A DNA stretch of 64,000 nt, from assembly GCA_022592445.1 (NCBI GenBank), contig JABYQR010000165.1:1-64000 (forward strand), given 5' to 3'. The notes beneath the pieces were generated by a model, which was not told the DNA's origin, searched no databases, and worked only from the letters and a program-made list of their open reading frames with translations. Positions within the stretch are counted from its first letter, which is position 1; each line of letters begins with the position of its first letter. Both the position numbers and the translations under genes were made by a program. This stretch comes from Cytidiella melzeri (Eukaryota > Basidiomycota > Agaricomycetes > Polyporales > Irpicaceae). Positions 55,036 to 64,000 of the stretch are shown in pieces.

Positions 55036-58000
55036 CTAATATTCAATATGGAGGCCAAGCATTTGCCGGAATTTCTCGAACTTGACACGTCCAAGGTTCT
55101 TGGTAAATATGTCCGCAATATTTTCATCAGTACGAACGTACTCCACTTTTACGAGGCCCTGCTCTTGAACATCGCGTATATAATGATAGCGAATGTCAAT
55201 GTGCTTAGAGCGTTTCTCAGTAACGGGATTTGACGAGATGAAAATCGCGCCTTGGTTGTCGCAATAGATAGGAATGGCTGAAAGGTGGTAGCCGAGTTCC
55301 AAGATCAATGACCTGATCCAGATGACTTGGCGCGAGCAATCGCTCAAAGCCATATACTCTGCATCAGTACTGGAGTGTGCAGCAGTACGTTGCGCACGAG
55401 ACTGCCAAGTAAAGACACCACCTGCTAACATGGTTAAGTAACCAGTCTGCGAGCGACGAGTATTGGGGTCAGAGCCCCAGTCTGCATCGGTGTATGCGTA
55501 CAATCCAAGGTCAGAGTTGTAGTCATACTCAAGACGATAGTCTCGCGTTCCCTTCAGGTAGCGACAGATATAGAGCGCTTTATCAAGGTGATCCTGACTA
55601 GGGTTTGCACTCTGTTGAGCGAGTTTTGTGACCGCAAACGCGATATCGGGACGAGTACCAAGCATGATGTAGAGCAAAGATCCTATTACTGTTTGAAAAC
55701 GGGTTCGGAGTGCAGGGTCAACCGCACCTTCATGCTTTGCAGGCTGATAGCCATCAGGAAGCGGAGTCTTAGCTGGCTTAGCATCGAGCATGTTCACGCG
55801 TTTAAGCACTTTATCAAGATACGAGCACTGGTCAATAGACAGCTTAGTGCCGTGCTTTGCAATACGCATGCGCAAAAACTCTTTTGCTTCGCCAAGGTCG
55901 CGACATTCCCACTTCTTCATGAAAAGCTCTTTATCACGCATGACCTTGGGAACAGAAGATCCCATGAATATTGCATCATCAACGTAGACGACAACAACAA
56001 TGATGTCTTTGCCATCATGTTTGACAAAGACACCGGCATCAGACTTCAATCGTGTGAAGCCGAGCTCCTTCATGGACTTGTCAAGTGTTCTCCACCAAAC
56101 TAGACCAGCCTGTTTAAGTCCATAGAGGGCCTTTCGGAGACGGAGGACCTTATCTTCTTGTCCACGCTCGACGAAACCTTCAGGCTGTTCCATGTAAATC
56201 TCCTCTTCCAGATCGCCATAGAGGTAGGCATTTCGCACATCTAGACCAGTAAGGTACCAGTTTTCGAGTGCAGAAAGTGCGAGCATGAAACGTACAGTCT
56301 CAAATCGCACAACTGGAGAGAATATTTGGTCAAAGTCAATGCCTTCGACCTGAGAGAAACCGCGAGCAACAAGTCTCGCTTTCTTACGACCATCAGACTT
56401 GACGTCAAATACCCATCTATTCTTGATGACCTTTCTCCCCTTAGGGCGGTCTACCAAGTCATAGACTTTGCGCTTCTTGAGAGCATCAAGCTCCTCAAGT
56501 GCAGCTTTACGCCATTCCTTCTGCTCCTTTTTAGGCAATCGCAGAATGTCACGGTAAGTCCATTCACGAGGGTTGGACTCTTGATCGTCAGGCTCAATTG
56601 CTTTTGAAAGCAGGTACGTTTGGAATTTTACTCCCCCTTCACGGCATAGGGCTGCCAATTTTGCTTCGTTAGGCGGGACTTCTCCATTATTGGAGTCATC
56701 GAGCTCAGTAGGCTCGCTCTCATCGCCATCATCTGGGTGAGTGATTTCAGGAGGATCACGCTGAGAAGTAGATGGGGCAGGCTGATGATCGGGAACATCA
56801 TTCTGCTTTCTAGGTGGTTGCCGACGAGAGCGACTCGTACTAGGCTGGTCATCACCTATTCTTCTCCTGAGATCAGCTCGTTGACGTTCTGTGGGACGTG
56901 ACTCCCCATAGGCATCCCCAGGTCGAGCAGGTTGATTCCTCTGGCGAGTTGAACGACGAGGTTGAGGTACCTCAGGTTCATCCCGTTCGCCAGCAGGAGG
57001 ACGCGGATTAGGACTAGGAATTCTAGCAGGCTGCTCGTCAGCAGGCTGATCCGGTCTCTTTGGAAGAGGGGTATCATCATGCCATTGTTGAGGGAATTCA
57101 TCCTCGTCAACATCAGGCATGGGTGGCCGTTGATCATTGGAATGGTCATGGTCATCAGACGGTGGCTGTCCATTTGGACGCTCTTTCCGTGGCTTAGAAT
57201 CTTTGCACTTAGGGAAAAATTCTTCGTCAAACTCGGCTTGAGTTGACTCGAATACAACGTTGTTTGGTGCGCGCATAAATTTCCATCCATGCGTAGTTTG
57301 GCCCAAGTAGGTCATTAACTCGCTTTTGGGTGAAAGTTTGTTTTGGCGTACTTTCTCTGGAATGAAAACGTACGCGCTGCAACCAAAAACACGAAGTTTG
57401 GATACGTCTGGGACTTCTCCATTTATGACTTCATATGGAGTGCGCCACTGAGTACGGCGCAGCGGGGTACGATTGTAGACGTAGACCGCGTGCTCCAAAG
57501 AGAAATTCCACCAGGACGGAGGAATGCATGCAGTGAAGCGCATGGCTTCTGCTTTATCCATCATCGTCCGGATGAATCGTTCAGCGCGACCATTCTGCTG
57601 ATGCATATGTGGTGTTGACTGAAGGATTTCAATCCCATTTTCCTTGAGTAAGTCGGTAAAAGCACCGGACTTGTACTCTCCCCCTGCATCAGACATCCAG
57701 CCCTTGACTTTGGTGTTATATTGGGTAGCCACCATAGCAAGGAATTGTCGCAAAGCGTTGATAGCTTGCAATTTTTACGGAGTAATACTATCCACGCATG
57801 TGATGTAGCGTCATCCAGAAACACCATAGCGTATTTCTGGCGTAGTAGGACTCAACTGGAAGTTCCTTTAGATCAGAGTGCACAAGCTCGAAAGGATGAG
57901 ATGCACGTCGATCAGATGCAGGGAATGGGCGCATAGGAGTTTTCCTTGTGCGCAACCAGGACATGGAGATTTACGTGGTTTAACCTCGAAATCAGGTGTT

Positions 58001-58260
58001 CCCTTAGTGTGATTCTTAAACCTGCGCAAAACCTCGTCACCGGGATGCGCATACCGACGATGGGCAATGTCAGAGCTGATATTATTGCTCATGACTGGTC
58101 GTGCCATTTGTTTTGGTATTTCCGATTCTTGTTTGATACAATAGACGGTACTACCTTGGAACAATGGCGTAAAAACCAAAGTAGATTTATCATTGCGCAC
58201 AGTAATACTGCGTGAATGACCGGAAACCGTCATGCCCTCATCTATCATGAGCTGTCCCAA
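55036..58260 (-). pseudogene. copia pol: integrase, reverse transcriptase, RNase H
   Basis: The frame is open for 911 codons at 55036-57771, from the integrase core (GWMSDAGGEYKSGAF, HMHQQNGRAERFIRTMM) through the reverse transcriptase (KARLVARGFSQVEGIDF, VYVDDAIF with the catalytic Asp pair) to RNase H (AYTDADWGSDPNTRRSQTGY, SSTDAEYMALSDCSRQ, KHIDIRYHYIRD). Upstream, the zinc-binding integrase N-terminus (HRRYAHPGDEVLRRF ... CPGCAQGK) lies at about 57930-58080 in another frame. Frame changes sit at about 57775, 57839 and 57942, each explained by one missing base in a short A-run. The RT is complete in length. Function as sequenced is lost, unless these are base-calling errors. Confidence 0.9.
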
Positions 58261-58264
58261 GAAA

Positions 58265-60118
58265 TCAGCCTGAAATTTGCTTGTGGCAGCAAGTATACCT
58301 CGTGCAAGAGGAAAGTTTGGATGCTGCCGTCTGCAGCTTTGTAGCGCAAATCAGCATCTCCACGTTTGTTGATATGCACAATCTGACCATTTGCGGTTGA
58401 GACGTGCAAAGGCACGGGGAGACGTCTAACATTTTCAAGTCAGACTTATTTCCGGTAATGTGCATTGAAGCACCGGAATCGAGCATCCAAAGCTCTGAAA
58501 TTGGAGTATGATGAGGTTTACTTTTCACCTCTTTTCCTTTGCACAAATCACACTCAGACCATTTCTTAGAATGCGCACAAGATATATTTGAATCATCAAA
58601 ATACAAATTGTTATCAGACACGAGCAGAGGCATTATACAGATAGAACCTGAAAATGCTGCATCAGTGAATGCGCATTGGTCAAGAGTGGAAGAAGATACT
58701 TGCCACAAAGCGGCATCAACAGTCTCCTCATTGACGCCGAAGGAACTGAGAGAGACACGGTCGTCATCATTGCCATCGAGCATGGCACCATTGTCATCTA
58801 CCCACATTGGAGTGTTAACCATACCGTCCCCGTTGTCGTTGAAAAGCGAGGTAGGAGGAAGAGGATCGCTTTGAGCATAGACTTTCACCTGCTCAGAAAA
58901 GCTATACATCTCCTTTTTGTCACTATCAGCCGCGTATGGGTCAACGCGCTTGCGTTTGGAAGGGCGACTAGAACCTTCAACAGGCTCAGGCGTGGCGGGA
59001 GGTGGAGTAGGGAGGCGTTCAATAGCCTCAGCAATGGGCTCAAGCGCACAAAGACGCTCAAAGGTGCCAGGTACACCTAGCTGATTAGCCAGGTCAAGAG
59101 CCTTTCGGAGGCCTGGGTACTGGTTCTGACTAGTGCGAACTGGCCGTGCTCCCTCAATACGAGTCTCTAGAGGACGAGAGGCGGGAGGAGGAGAAAAAGC
59201 GACGACAGGAGAGACAAAGGCCATTGTCGCCTGGTGGTTATGGCCCTGGTGCCTATCATAGGTCTTACCCTTGCCTTTACCACTACAACGGGTCTTCTTC
59301 CTTCTACCCTGCTGCTGCTGCTGCCCTTGCTGCTGCTGTCCTTGCGGACGCTGCTGCTGGTGCTGCTGCTGCTGCTGGGAGAAGTTAGGGTTGCCCCTCT
59401 TCTGCTTGACAGCAGAGACCTTGTTCGCTGTCTTATTACCTCGGTTAAGGTTCTTTGTTCTCCATGTGTTTATCACCTGGTTGCCAACCTCCTTGGCAAC
59501 AAGTTCGTCAGGATCAGCAGCGGTGACCGTCTGAATTACGCTGCCAGCGTATCCAGGAGCTTTAATGACCACAAGCATGGCCTCGAGAGCTGAGGGTAAA
59601 CCCTGATTAAAGCTATCTAGCCGCTCAAAGTGCTCGTAAAGTTTGTTGAGCGCGGGAGTGGGGTCGCCGTCCGAAGGAATGACAAGATCAAGTGCAGACT
59701 TGAGCTGAGTATAGACCTCAGTCGAAGTCACCCTTGCGAACTGTGCCTGTAGAGCTTTCCACTGCAGGTGGGCAGTTGCATCCTTCTTTAGGACAGTCTC
59801 AGCAATGGCGGTCGTGACGCGCAGACGGATAAGACCCATCGCGCTGCCATTGTCCTTGCGCCACTCTCTAAACTCCTTTCTATCCTCCTCAGACATAGTG
59901 GCGGGAGCAGCTGCAGTAGGGGTCTCTGCAGGCGCATCACCAGCCTCCTCATCAGTGGGGGGTGGAGGGATCGCAGCAACGACAAAGTCGGGCTTGTTCT
60001 ACTCAATGGTGTACCAGATACCCTTGGCTTGGAGGTAAGCCTTCATGAGTTCAGAGAACCCAATCCAGTTAGAGCCGCCGAAGGTGGGGATGAGTGTGAG
60101 CTCAGAGTTGGAAGACAT
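58265..60118 (-). pseudogene. copia gag and protease
   Basis: Gag starts at the ATG at 60118 (SELTLIPTFGGSNWIGFSEL) and meets an in-frame TAG at 59999-60001, after which the frame runs on to 58265. Later landmarks are WKALQAQFARVTSTEVYTQL, a glutamine-rich stretch coded by CAG-type repeats (59301-59385), a basic nucleic-acid-binding part without a clear CCHC knuckle, and the protease motif WMLDSGASMHITG near 58470. The frame is then lost near 58433 and again near 58262. The stop in gag is a C-to-T type change if the ancestor was CAG. Confidence 0.85.
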
Positions 60119-60334
60119 GTTGAAGATGAAAGTCTGAGATGGTGAAACACTAGTCAGCGTCATGTCAAAACAGAGCGACATAGGTTCCCCATAGCAGGGC
60201 CACAGGCCACTTGCATAGACGTGCTCATTGTGTGCAGCGTCGAGCACCAGGGCTCAGGCGGCAGCAACAATGGCAACAGCCAGGAGAGCTTTTTGCTCAC
60301 TGCGTGCAGCAATGAGCGCACAGCAGGGCAAGCT

Positions 60335-60351
60335 GCTCGGGGCTCATAACC
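60335..60351 (-). other. primer-binding site, half-tRNA (initiator Met) type
   Basis: The plus strand here reads gctcggggctcataacc, directly next to the 5' LTR. This equals the anticodon-stem/loop part of initiator tRNA-Met (CAU anticodon inside ctcataacc), so the element's RNA would pair with a cut tRNA half, as in Drosophila copia and yeast Ty5. Confidence 0.8.
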
Positions 60352-60667
60352 TGTGGAACAGTGTCCTTCACGGCACTGGACCAACAGGCAACTTAGGGGA
60401 TGTTGAAGAAGCTCACCTGAGATGCTAGTGAAGTTAGCTGTAAGCGTGGTGGTGGTTCAGGTTAAAGGACTGTCTATCCATTTACAGCTCTACAGCGGTC
60501 TTATATACATGCTGGGGCTGTGTACAAACAGAGGCAAATAATGATTCAATCAAGGAATGTGAAACAGAAATGAGGGTACCCAAAGTACCGGTATGATGGA
60601 CGTGGCTATGCTCATACATGATGGATGTAGCTGTGCTCATACATGATGGATGTAGCTGTGCTCAACA
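60352..60667 (-). repeat. copia 5' LTR
   Basis: Carries the element promoter; TATATAA on the minus strand lies at about 60501-60508. Flanked by the AGGTG target duplication. Confidence 0.93.
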
Positions 60668-61079
60668 AGGTGCAGGAATGAGAAGTGGCTTGGAAGGTGT
60701 GTGCAAGGCAGGTAGGACAGCAAGCTGTTATAGGAGTCTCAGAACAGTAAGCCAAGGCAAGTGCAATGCAACTTAGGATGTACTGACCGGCCAGCGCTGC
60801 AGCCAAAACAAAACACTTGGAGAAAGGGGGACTGAGTAGCAAGTGCTGAGAGGAATGAGGATGAGTGACTAGTGGTGAGAGGTATGAAGATGAGTGTCAA
60901 GGGCCTTTATATATCTGGTGATTCATGTGCAATGCAGCTGATGATACAACAGTACCCATAGCAGAGGCATATTTACATTTTTCAAAACTGATGGAAAATG
61001 TTTAGATTTAGGAGTATTATATCAATACCAATGATACATCAAAATACCAAGGGGCTTGTTCCTGTGCAGCTGTAGCCAT
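60668..61079. promoter_or_regulatory. possible displaced promoter of the secreted protein gene
   Basis: On the minus strand TATATAAAGGCCC lies at about 60903-60915. Before the copia insertion this would have been about 550 bp upstream of the secreted protein ATG in the same orientation. Otherwise no gene. Confidence 0.35.
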
Positions 61080-61340
61080 GGGATATGTGAAAAACTGTGG
61101 ACAGGGTACTAGAGTTCTTTGCACAAGTCAATTCTGCTACAACACTTTCTCATGCAAGGTCTGTGGTTTGATGAGGTACTTTCATGTCACATCTACAGGC
61201 CATACAGACTACAACAGACCATGATACTAAGATATTACAGAGCCAAAACCACGGTAACAAAGACCAATGGTGGCATCAAAAATGCATTGCAGCTTGAAAC
61301 TCATGCTGAAGTTTTCACAGATAGGGTCACATGTAATAGT
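61080..61340. repeat. diverged direct repeat of 53545-53770
   Basis: Shares, in order, acacaagtcaa, acaacagaccat, ccaaaa(c/t)ca(c/t)ggtaacaaag and ttgcagcttgaaactcat with the segment left of the secreted protein gene; I estimate 65-75% identity. Confidence 0.6.
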
Positions 61341-61489
61341 TGCTGCTTTTGGATATGGACACCAGGGCTGTGTTAATGGTAGACTACCACCAACTGTAAC
61401 CATGACACAGAACCAGATTCATTGGCAACAAGGGCAGATTGTGGCACAAATGTACTGGTAATTGCAGCTTGAAACTTGCACTGCAAGTT

Positions 61490-62047
61490 TGACAAGATAG
61501 GACCCTGGATGGTTGTCACCACTTTTGGTTATATATTCATCAAGGCTGCGGAGACTACAACAAATTGTGAACACCAGAACTAAATTTGTTGGTAACAAAG
61601 ACAGATTGTGGAGCAGATGCACTGCAATTTGAAACTCACACTGAAACTTGAACAGGATAGGGGTGCACAATGCACCTAACATATACTACTATTGGGTACA
61701 TTGTATATGAAGGCTGTGTAGAGTACAGGAAACCAAATATGCTGGAACAAGACAAATAGTGTGACAAAATAGGACCCTGGATGGTTGTTACCACTTTTGG
61801 TTATAAGTTTTATATGCATCAAGGCTGCACAGACTACAACGAAATTGTGACAACCTAGAACAACACAAGAACTAGATTTGTTGGTAACAAAGACAGATTG
61901 TGGAGCAGACGCACTGCAATTTGAAACTCACACCGAAACTTCAACCGGATAGGGGTGCACATAATATATACTACTGTCGGATATATATTGTATTTGAAGG
62001 CTGTGAAGAGTGCAGTAAACCAAAATTGCTGAAACAAGACAAATATT
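61490..62047. repeat. tandem duplication, unit about 275 bp
   Basis: Two units (about 61490-61760 and 61768-62047) share aggaccctggatggttgt, ttggtaacaaagacagattg, tggagcaga(t/c)gcactgcaa and ggataggggtgcaca in the same order. Confidence 0.75.
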
Positions 62048-62429
62048 AAACAAGCTGCCGGTGGCGAGCACAGGTTGTGGTTGCTCGCCACTGATCCAGG
62101 TTTCAGGACAAAAAATCACTTTTCTACCCGAGCTACACCAGTTACTCACCTATCCGTCCCGCTATGAAAGCCCCATCAGAGGGCATCAAACGACCCTGCG
62201 CCGAGCCATATCTGAGTCAGATCTGCGAGTTTTCCTCACCCGTCTATAAACCGTTCAAGAATTAACTCAAATATCTTAGATCATCAGTCCCTGCCGAGCC
62301 ATCGTGCTCCCGCCCTCGCGCTCACCATCATCTCCCATCAATCACGCGCGGATTATCTCCGGCAATGTCCCCGCTCCCGCGCTCGCTGTCTACAACGATG
62401 AGCGCTGTATAGTATAGGTCCATGGCTTC
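62048..62429. other. no supported gene
   Basis: 382 bp, more GC-rich than its surroundings near 62280-62400. Nothing recognisable. Confidence 0.4.
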
Positions 62430-64000
62430 CCCTTTGATTCACTTAGTTCTTTTTGGCTGTATAGGGTAATCAAGTGTGTAGAATACGATTATGAAGTCCG
62501 ATTTAATAATTACTTGATAGATCTCTCACTGTAGCCAGATCTGTAGTGGCCACAGGGGTGTCTGGCCCTCTGTATATGCATGCACTATTCCTAACGTCTA
62601 GTGGCTTTGTTTAATTAATTTTGGATACATATGCGAAGAATTGGTGAAGAAACCATGTTATTTGAGACAAAGGAGAAGGTGCTATGCATTGAACATGGTG
62701 GAGAGTAGAGATGGGTGGCCACACATGGGATCATCTTGTACAATAAATCGCACACTTAATTGAAAGTGTTTTCCCATGTATATAGACGTAAAATAATGTG
62801 CCCGATTGGCGCAATAGCGGTTGGGCCAATTGTAGTATACCTGTTCCCCTCCTGCCTCCCAAAAGGTACAAAGCGCCCTCCCACTGTGTAACCATTGAGC
62901 GCGGGCTTGGCGCACCTATCCAGTCGTGTAGAGCACCCTAAAAAGCAATAGTACAAGGTAATACATCCCCCCCGCCGCTAATTCCGACGCTTCTAAGATG
63001 CTACAAAGGTGAGAAAAGGCGAAATTGACATGCTCCCAAGCACATATCTGCCTGTGGAGGTCCCTACAGGCTGGGGGACTGTAGAATTCATTCATAATAA
63101 TGTTTAACATACATGATTCAGTATGTACAATATTTTATTTGAAGGGGATTGAAGCCCTACAGCCCCAGATACATGGAAATGACCCGAGAGCAAAGCTGGG
63201 TTCAAGAAGCTTTGTGCCGGGTTCTTGCACATCCTGGTCTTCCTGACTGCTTTTTCATGTATCTGGAGCGGTAGGGCTTCAATCCCCTTCAAATAAAATA
63301 TTGTACATACTGAATCATGTATGTTAAACATTATTATGAATGAATTCTACAGTCCCCCAGCCTGTAGGGACCTCCACAGGCAGATATGTGCTTGGGAGCA
63401 TGTCAATTTCGCCTTTTCTCACCTTTGTAGCATCTTAGAAGCGTCGGAATTAGCGGCGGGGGGATGTATTACCTTGTACTATTGCTTTTTAGGGTGCTCT
63501 ACACGACTGAATAGGTGCGCCAAGCCCGCGCTCAATGGTTACACAGTGGGAGGGCGCTTTGTACCTTTTGGGAGGCAGGAGGGGAACAGGTATACTACAA
63601 TTGGCCCAACCGCTATTGCGCCAATCGGGCACATTATTTTACGTCTATATACATGGGAAAACACTTTCAATTAAGTGTGCGATTTATTGTACAAGATGAT
63701 CCCATGTGTGGCCACCCATCTCTACTCTCCACCATGTTCAATGCATAGCACCTTCTCCTTGGTCTCAAATAACATGGTTTCTTCACCAATTCTTCGCATA
63801 TGTATCCAAAATTAATTAAACAAAGCCACTAGACGTTAGGAATAGTGCATGCATATACAGAGGGCCAGACACCCCTGTGGCCACTACAGATCTGGCTACA
63901 GTGAGAGATCTATCAAGTAATTATTAAATCGGACTTCATAATCGTATTCTACACACTTGATTACCCTATACAGCCAAAAAGAACTAAGTGAATCAAAGGG
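62430..64000. repeat. long near-perfect inverted repeat (palindrome) reaching the window edge
   Basis: The left arm 62430 to about 63178 pairs with about 63253-64000. Base 62430 pairs with 64000 and base 63141 with 63290, which differs by one position and so implies a single length change: 7 C versus 6 G in a homopolymer near 62970. I see only a handful of mismatches (for example near 62671, 62921 and 63163-63167), so identity is about 99%. The centre is about 75 unpaired bases. Open frames in the arms are mirror images and differ by the homopolymer length, so they are unlikely to be genes. Confidence 0.9.

Larger units (their letters stand above)
54671..60667 (-). mobile_element. Ty1/copia LTR retrotransposon, full length
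   Basis: 5997 bp, transcribed on the minus strand. LTRs at 60352-60667 (5', 316 bp) and 54671-54988 (3', 318 bp) begin TGTTGAGC and end TTCCACA on the minus strand and are nearly identical. The target duplication AGGTG is at 54666-54670 and 60668-60672. It has a primer-binding site next to the 5' LTR, a purine tract before the 3' LTR, gag-protease, then integrase, reverse transcriptase and RNase H in copia order. Near-identical LTRs mean recent insertion. Confidence 0.95.

Noticed and set aside
59146..59593. Leu/Ala/Cys-rich plus-strand frames over the gag repeat
   Set aside because: Shadows of the CAG-repeat coding region on the other strand.
62682..63748. mirror-image open frames in the palindrome as real genes
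   Set aside because: Both arms give the same frames, and one copy is broken by a homopolymer difference; no family match.
1..64000. CRISPR array, bacterial operon signals or ribosomal RNA
   Set aside because: No regularly spaced repeats with unique spacers, no operon layout and no rRNA sequence; the DNA is nuclear fungal.

Overview
The window is nuclear DNA of a filamentous basidiomycete, most likely an agaricomycete. Genes are split by many short GT-AG introns (about 46-70 nt), and the protein families are basidiomycete or general fungal ones (GWT1, MCU, A1 aspartic protease, a basidiomycete 7TM receptor family, a small Cys-rich family seen in mushrooms). I rebuilt exons by hand from conserved protein motifs and splice signals. 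Where phases add up this is stated; where a junction is unresolved this is stated too.

Positions 1-39,240 are a gene-rich chromosomal segment. In order it holds: a decayed Sid2/Dbf2-type mitotic-exit kinase; a cupin gene; an NT-C2 domain gene; mitoribosomal bL28; an F-box gene; a second cupin paralogue; a 7TM receptor-like gene; a 3.1 kb stretch without a recognisable gene; a conserved basidiomycete protein; GWT1 (GPI-anchor inositol acylation); an intact 12-exon amino-acid/GABA-type permease; three tandem paralogous 2-oxoglutarate/Fe(II) dioxygenases with a relic of a fourth; the mitochondrial calcium uniporter MCU; a 78-residue Cys-rich protein in six exons; a Tag1/YLR173W-like membrane protein; and a secreted aspartic protease.

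Positions 39,800-64,000 are repeat-rich and gene-poor. They hold: a Ty3-like LTR with a truncated gag; a pair of long inverted arms, one of them split by a solo LTR with a 5-bp target duplication; a LINE-type ORF1 with zinc knuckles; the C-terminal remnant of a host gene; a second inverted-repeat pair; one small secreted protein gene; a Ty1/copia element of about 6.0 kb with near-identical LTRs, target duplication AGGTG and a half-tRNA primer site; tandem repeats; and a near-perfect inverted repeat of about 750 bp per arm that runs to the window edge.

The one set of neighbouring genes that looks functionally linked is the permease plus dioxygenase block (19.6-28.3 kb). It resembles a small uptake/oxidation cluster, but its substrate cannot be read from sequence. 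I found no CRISPR array, no complete tRNA or rRNA gene, and no convincing wholly new system. The best leads for a second look are the dioxygenase/permease block, the 5-nt microexon, the long palindrome and the copia insertion upstream of the secreted protein gene.
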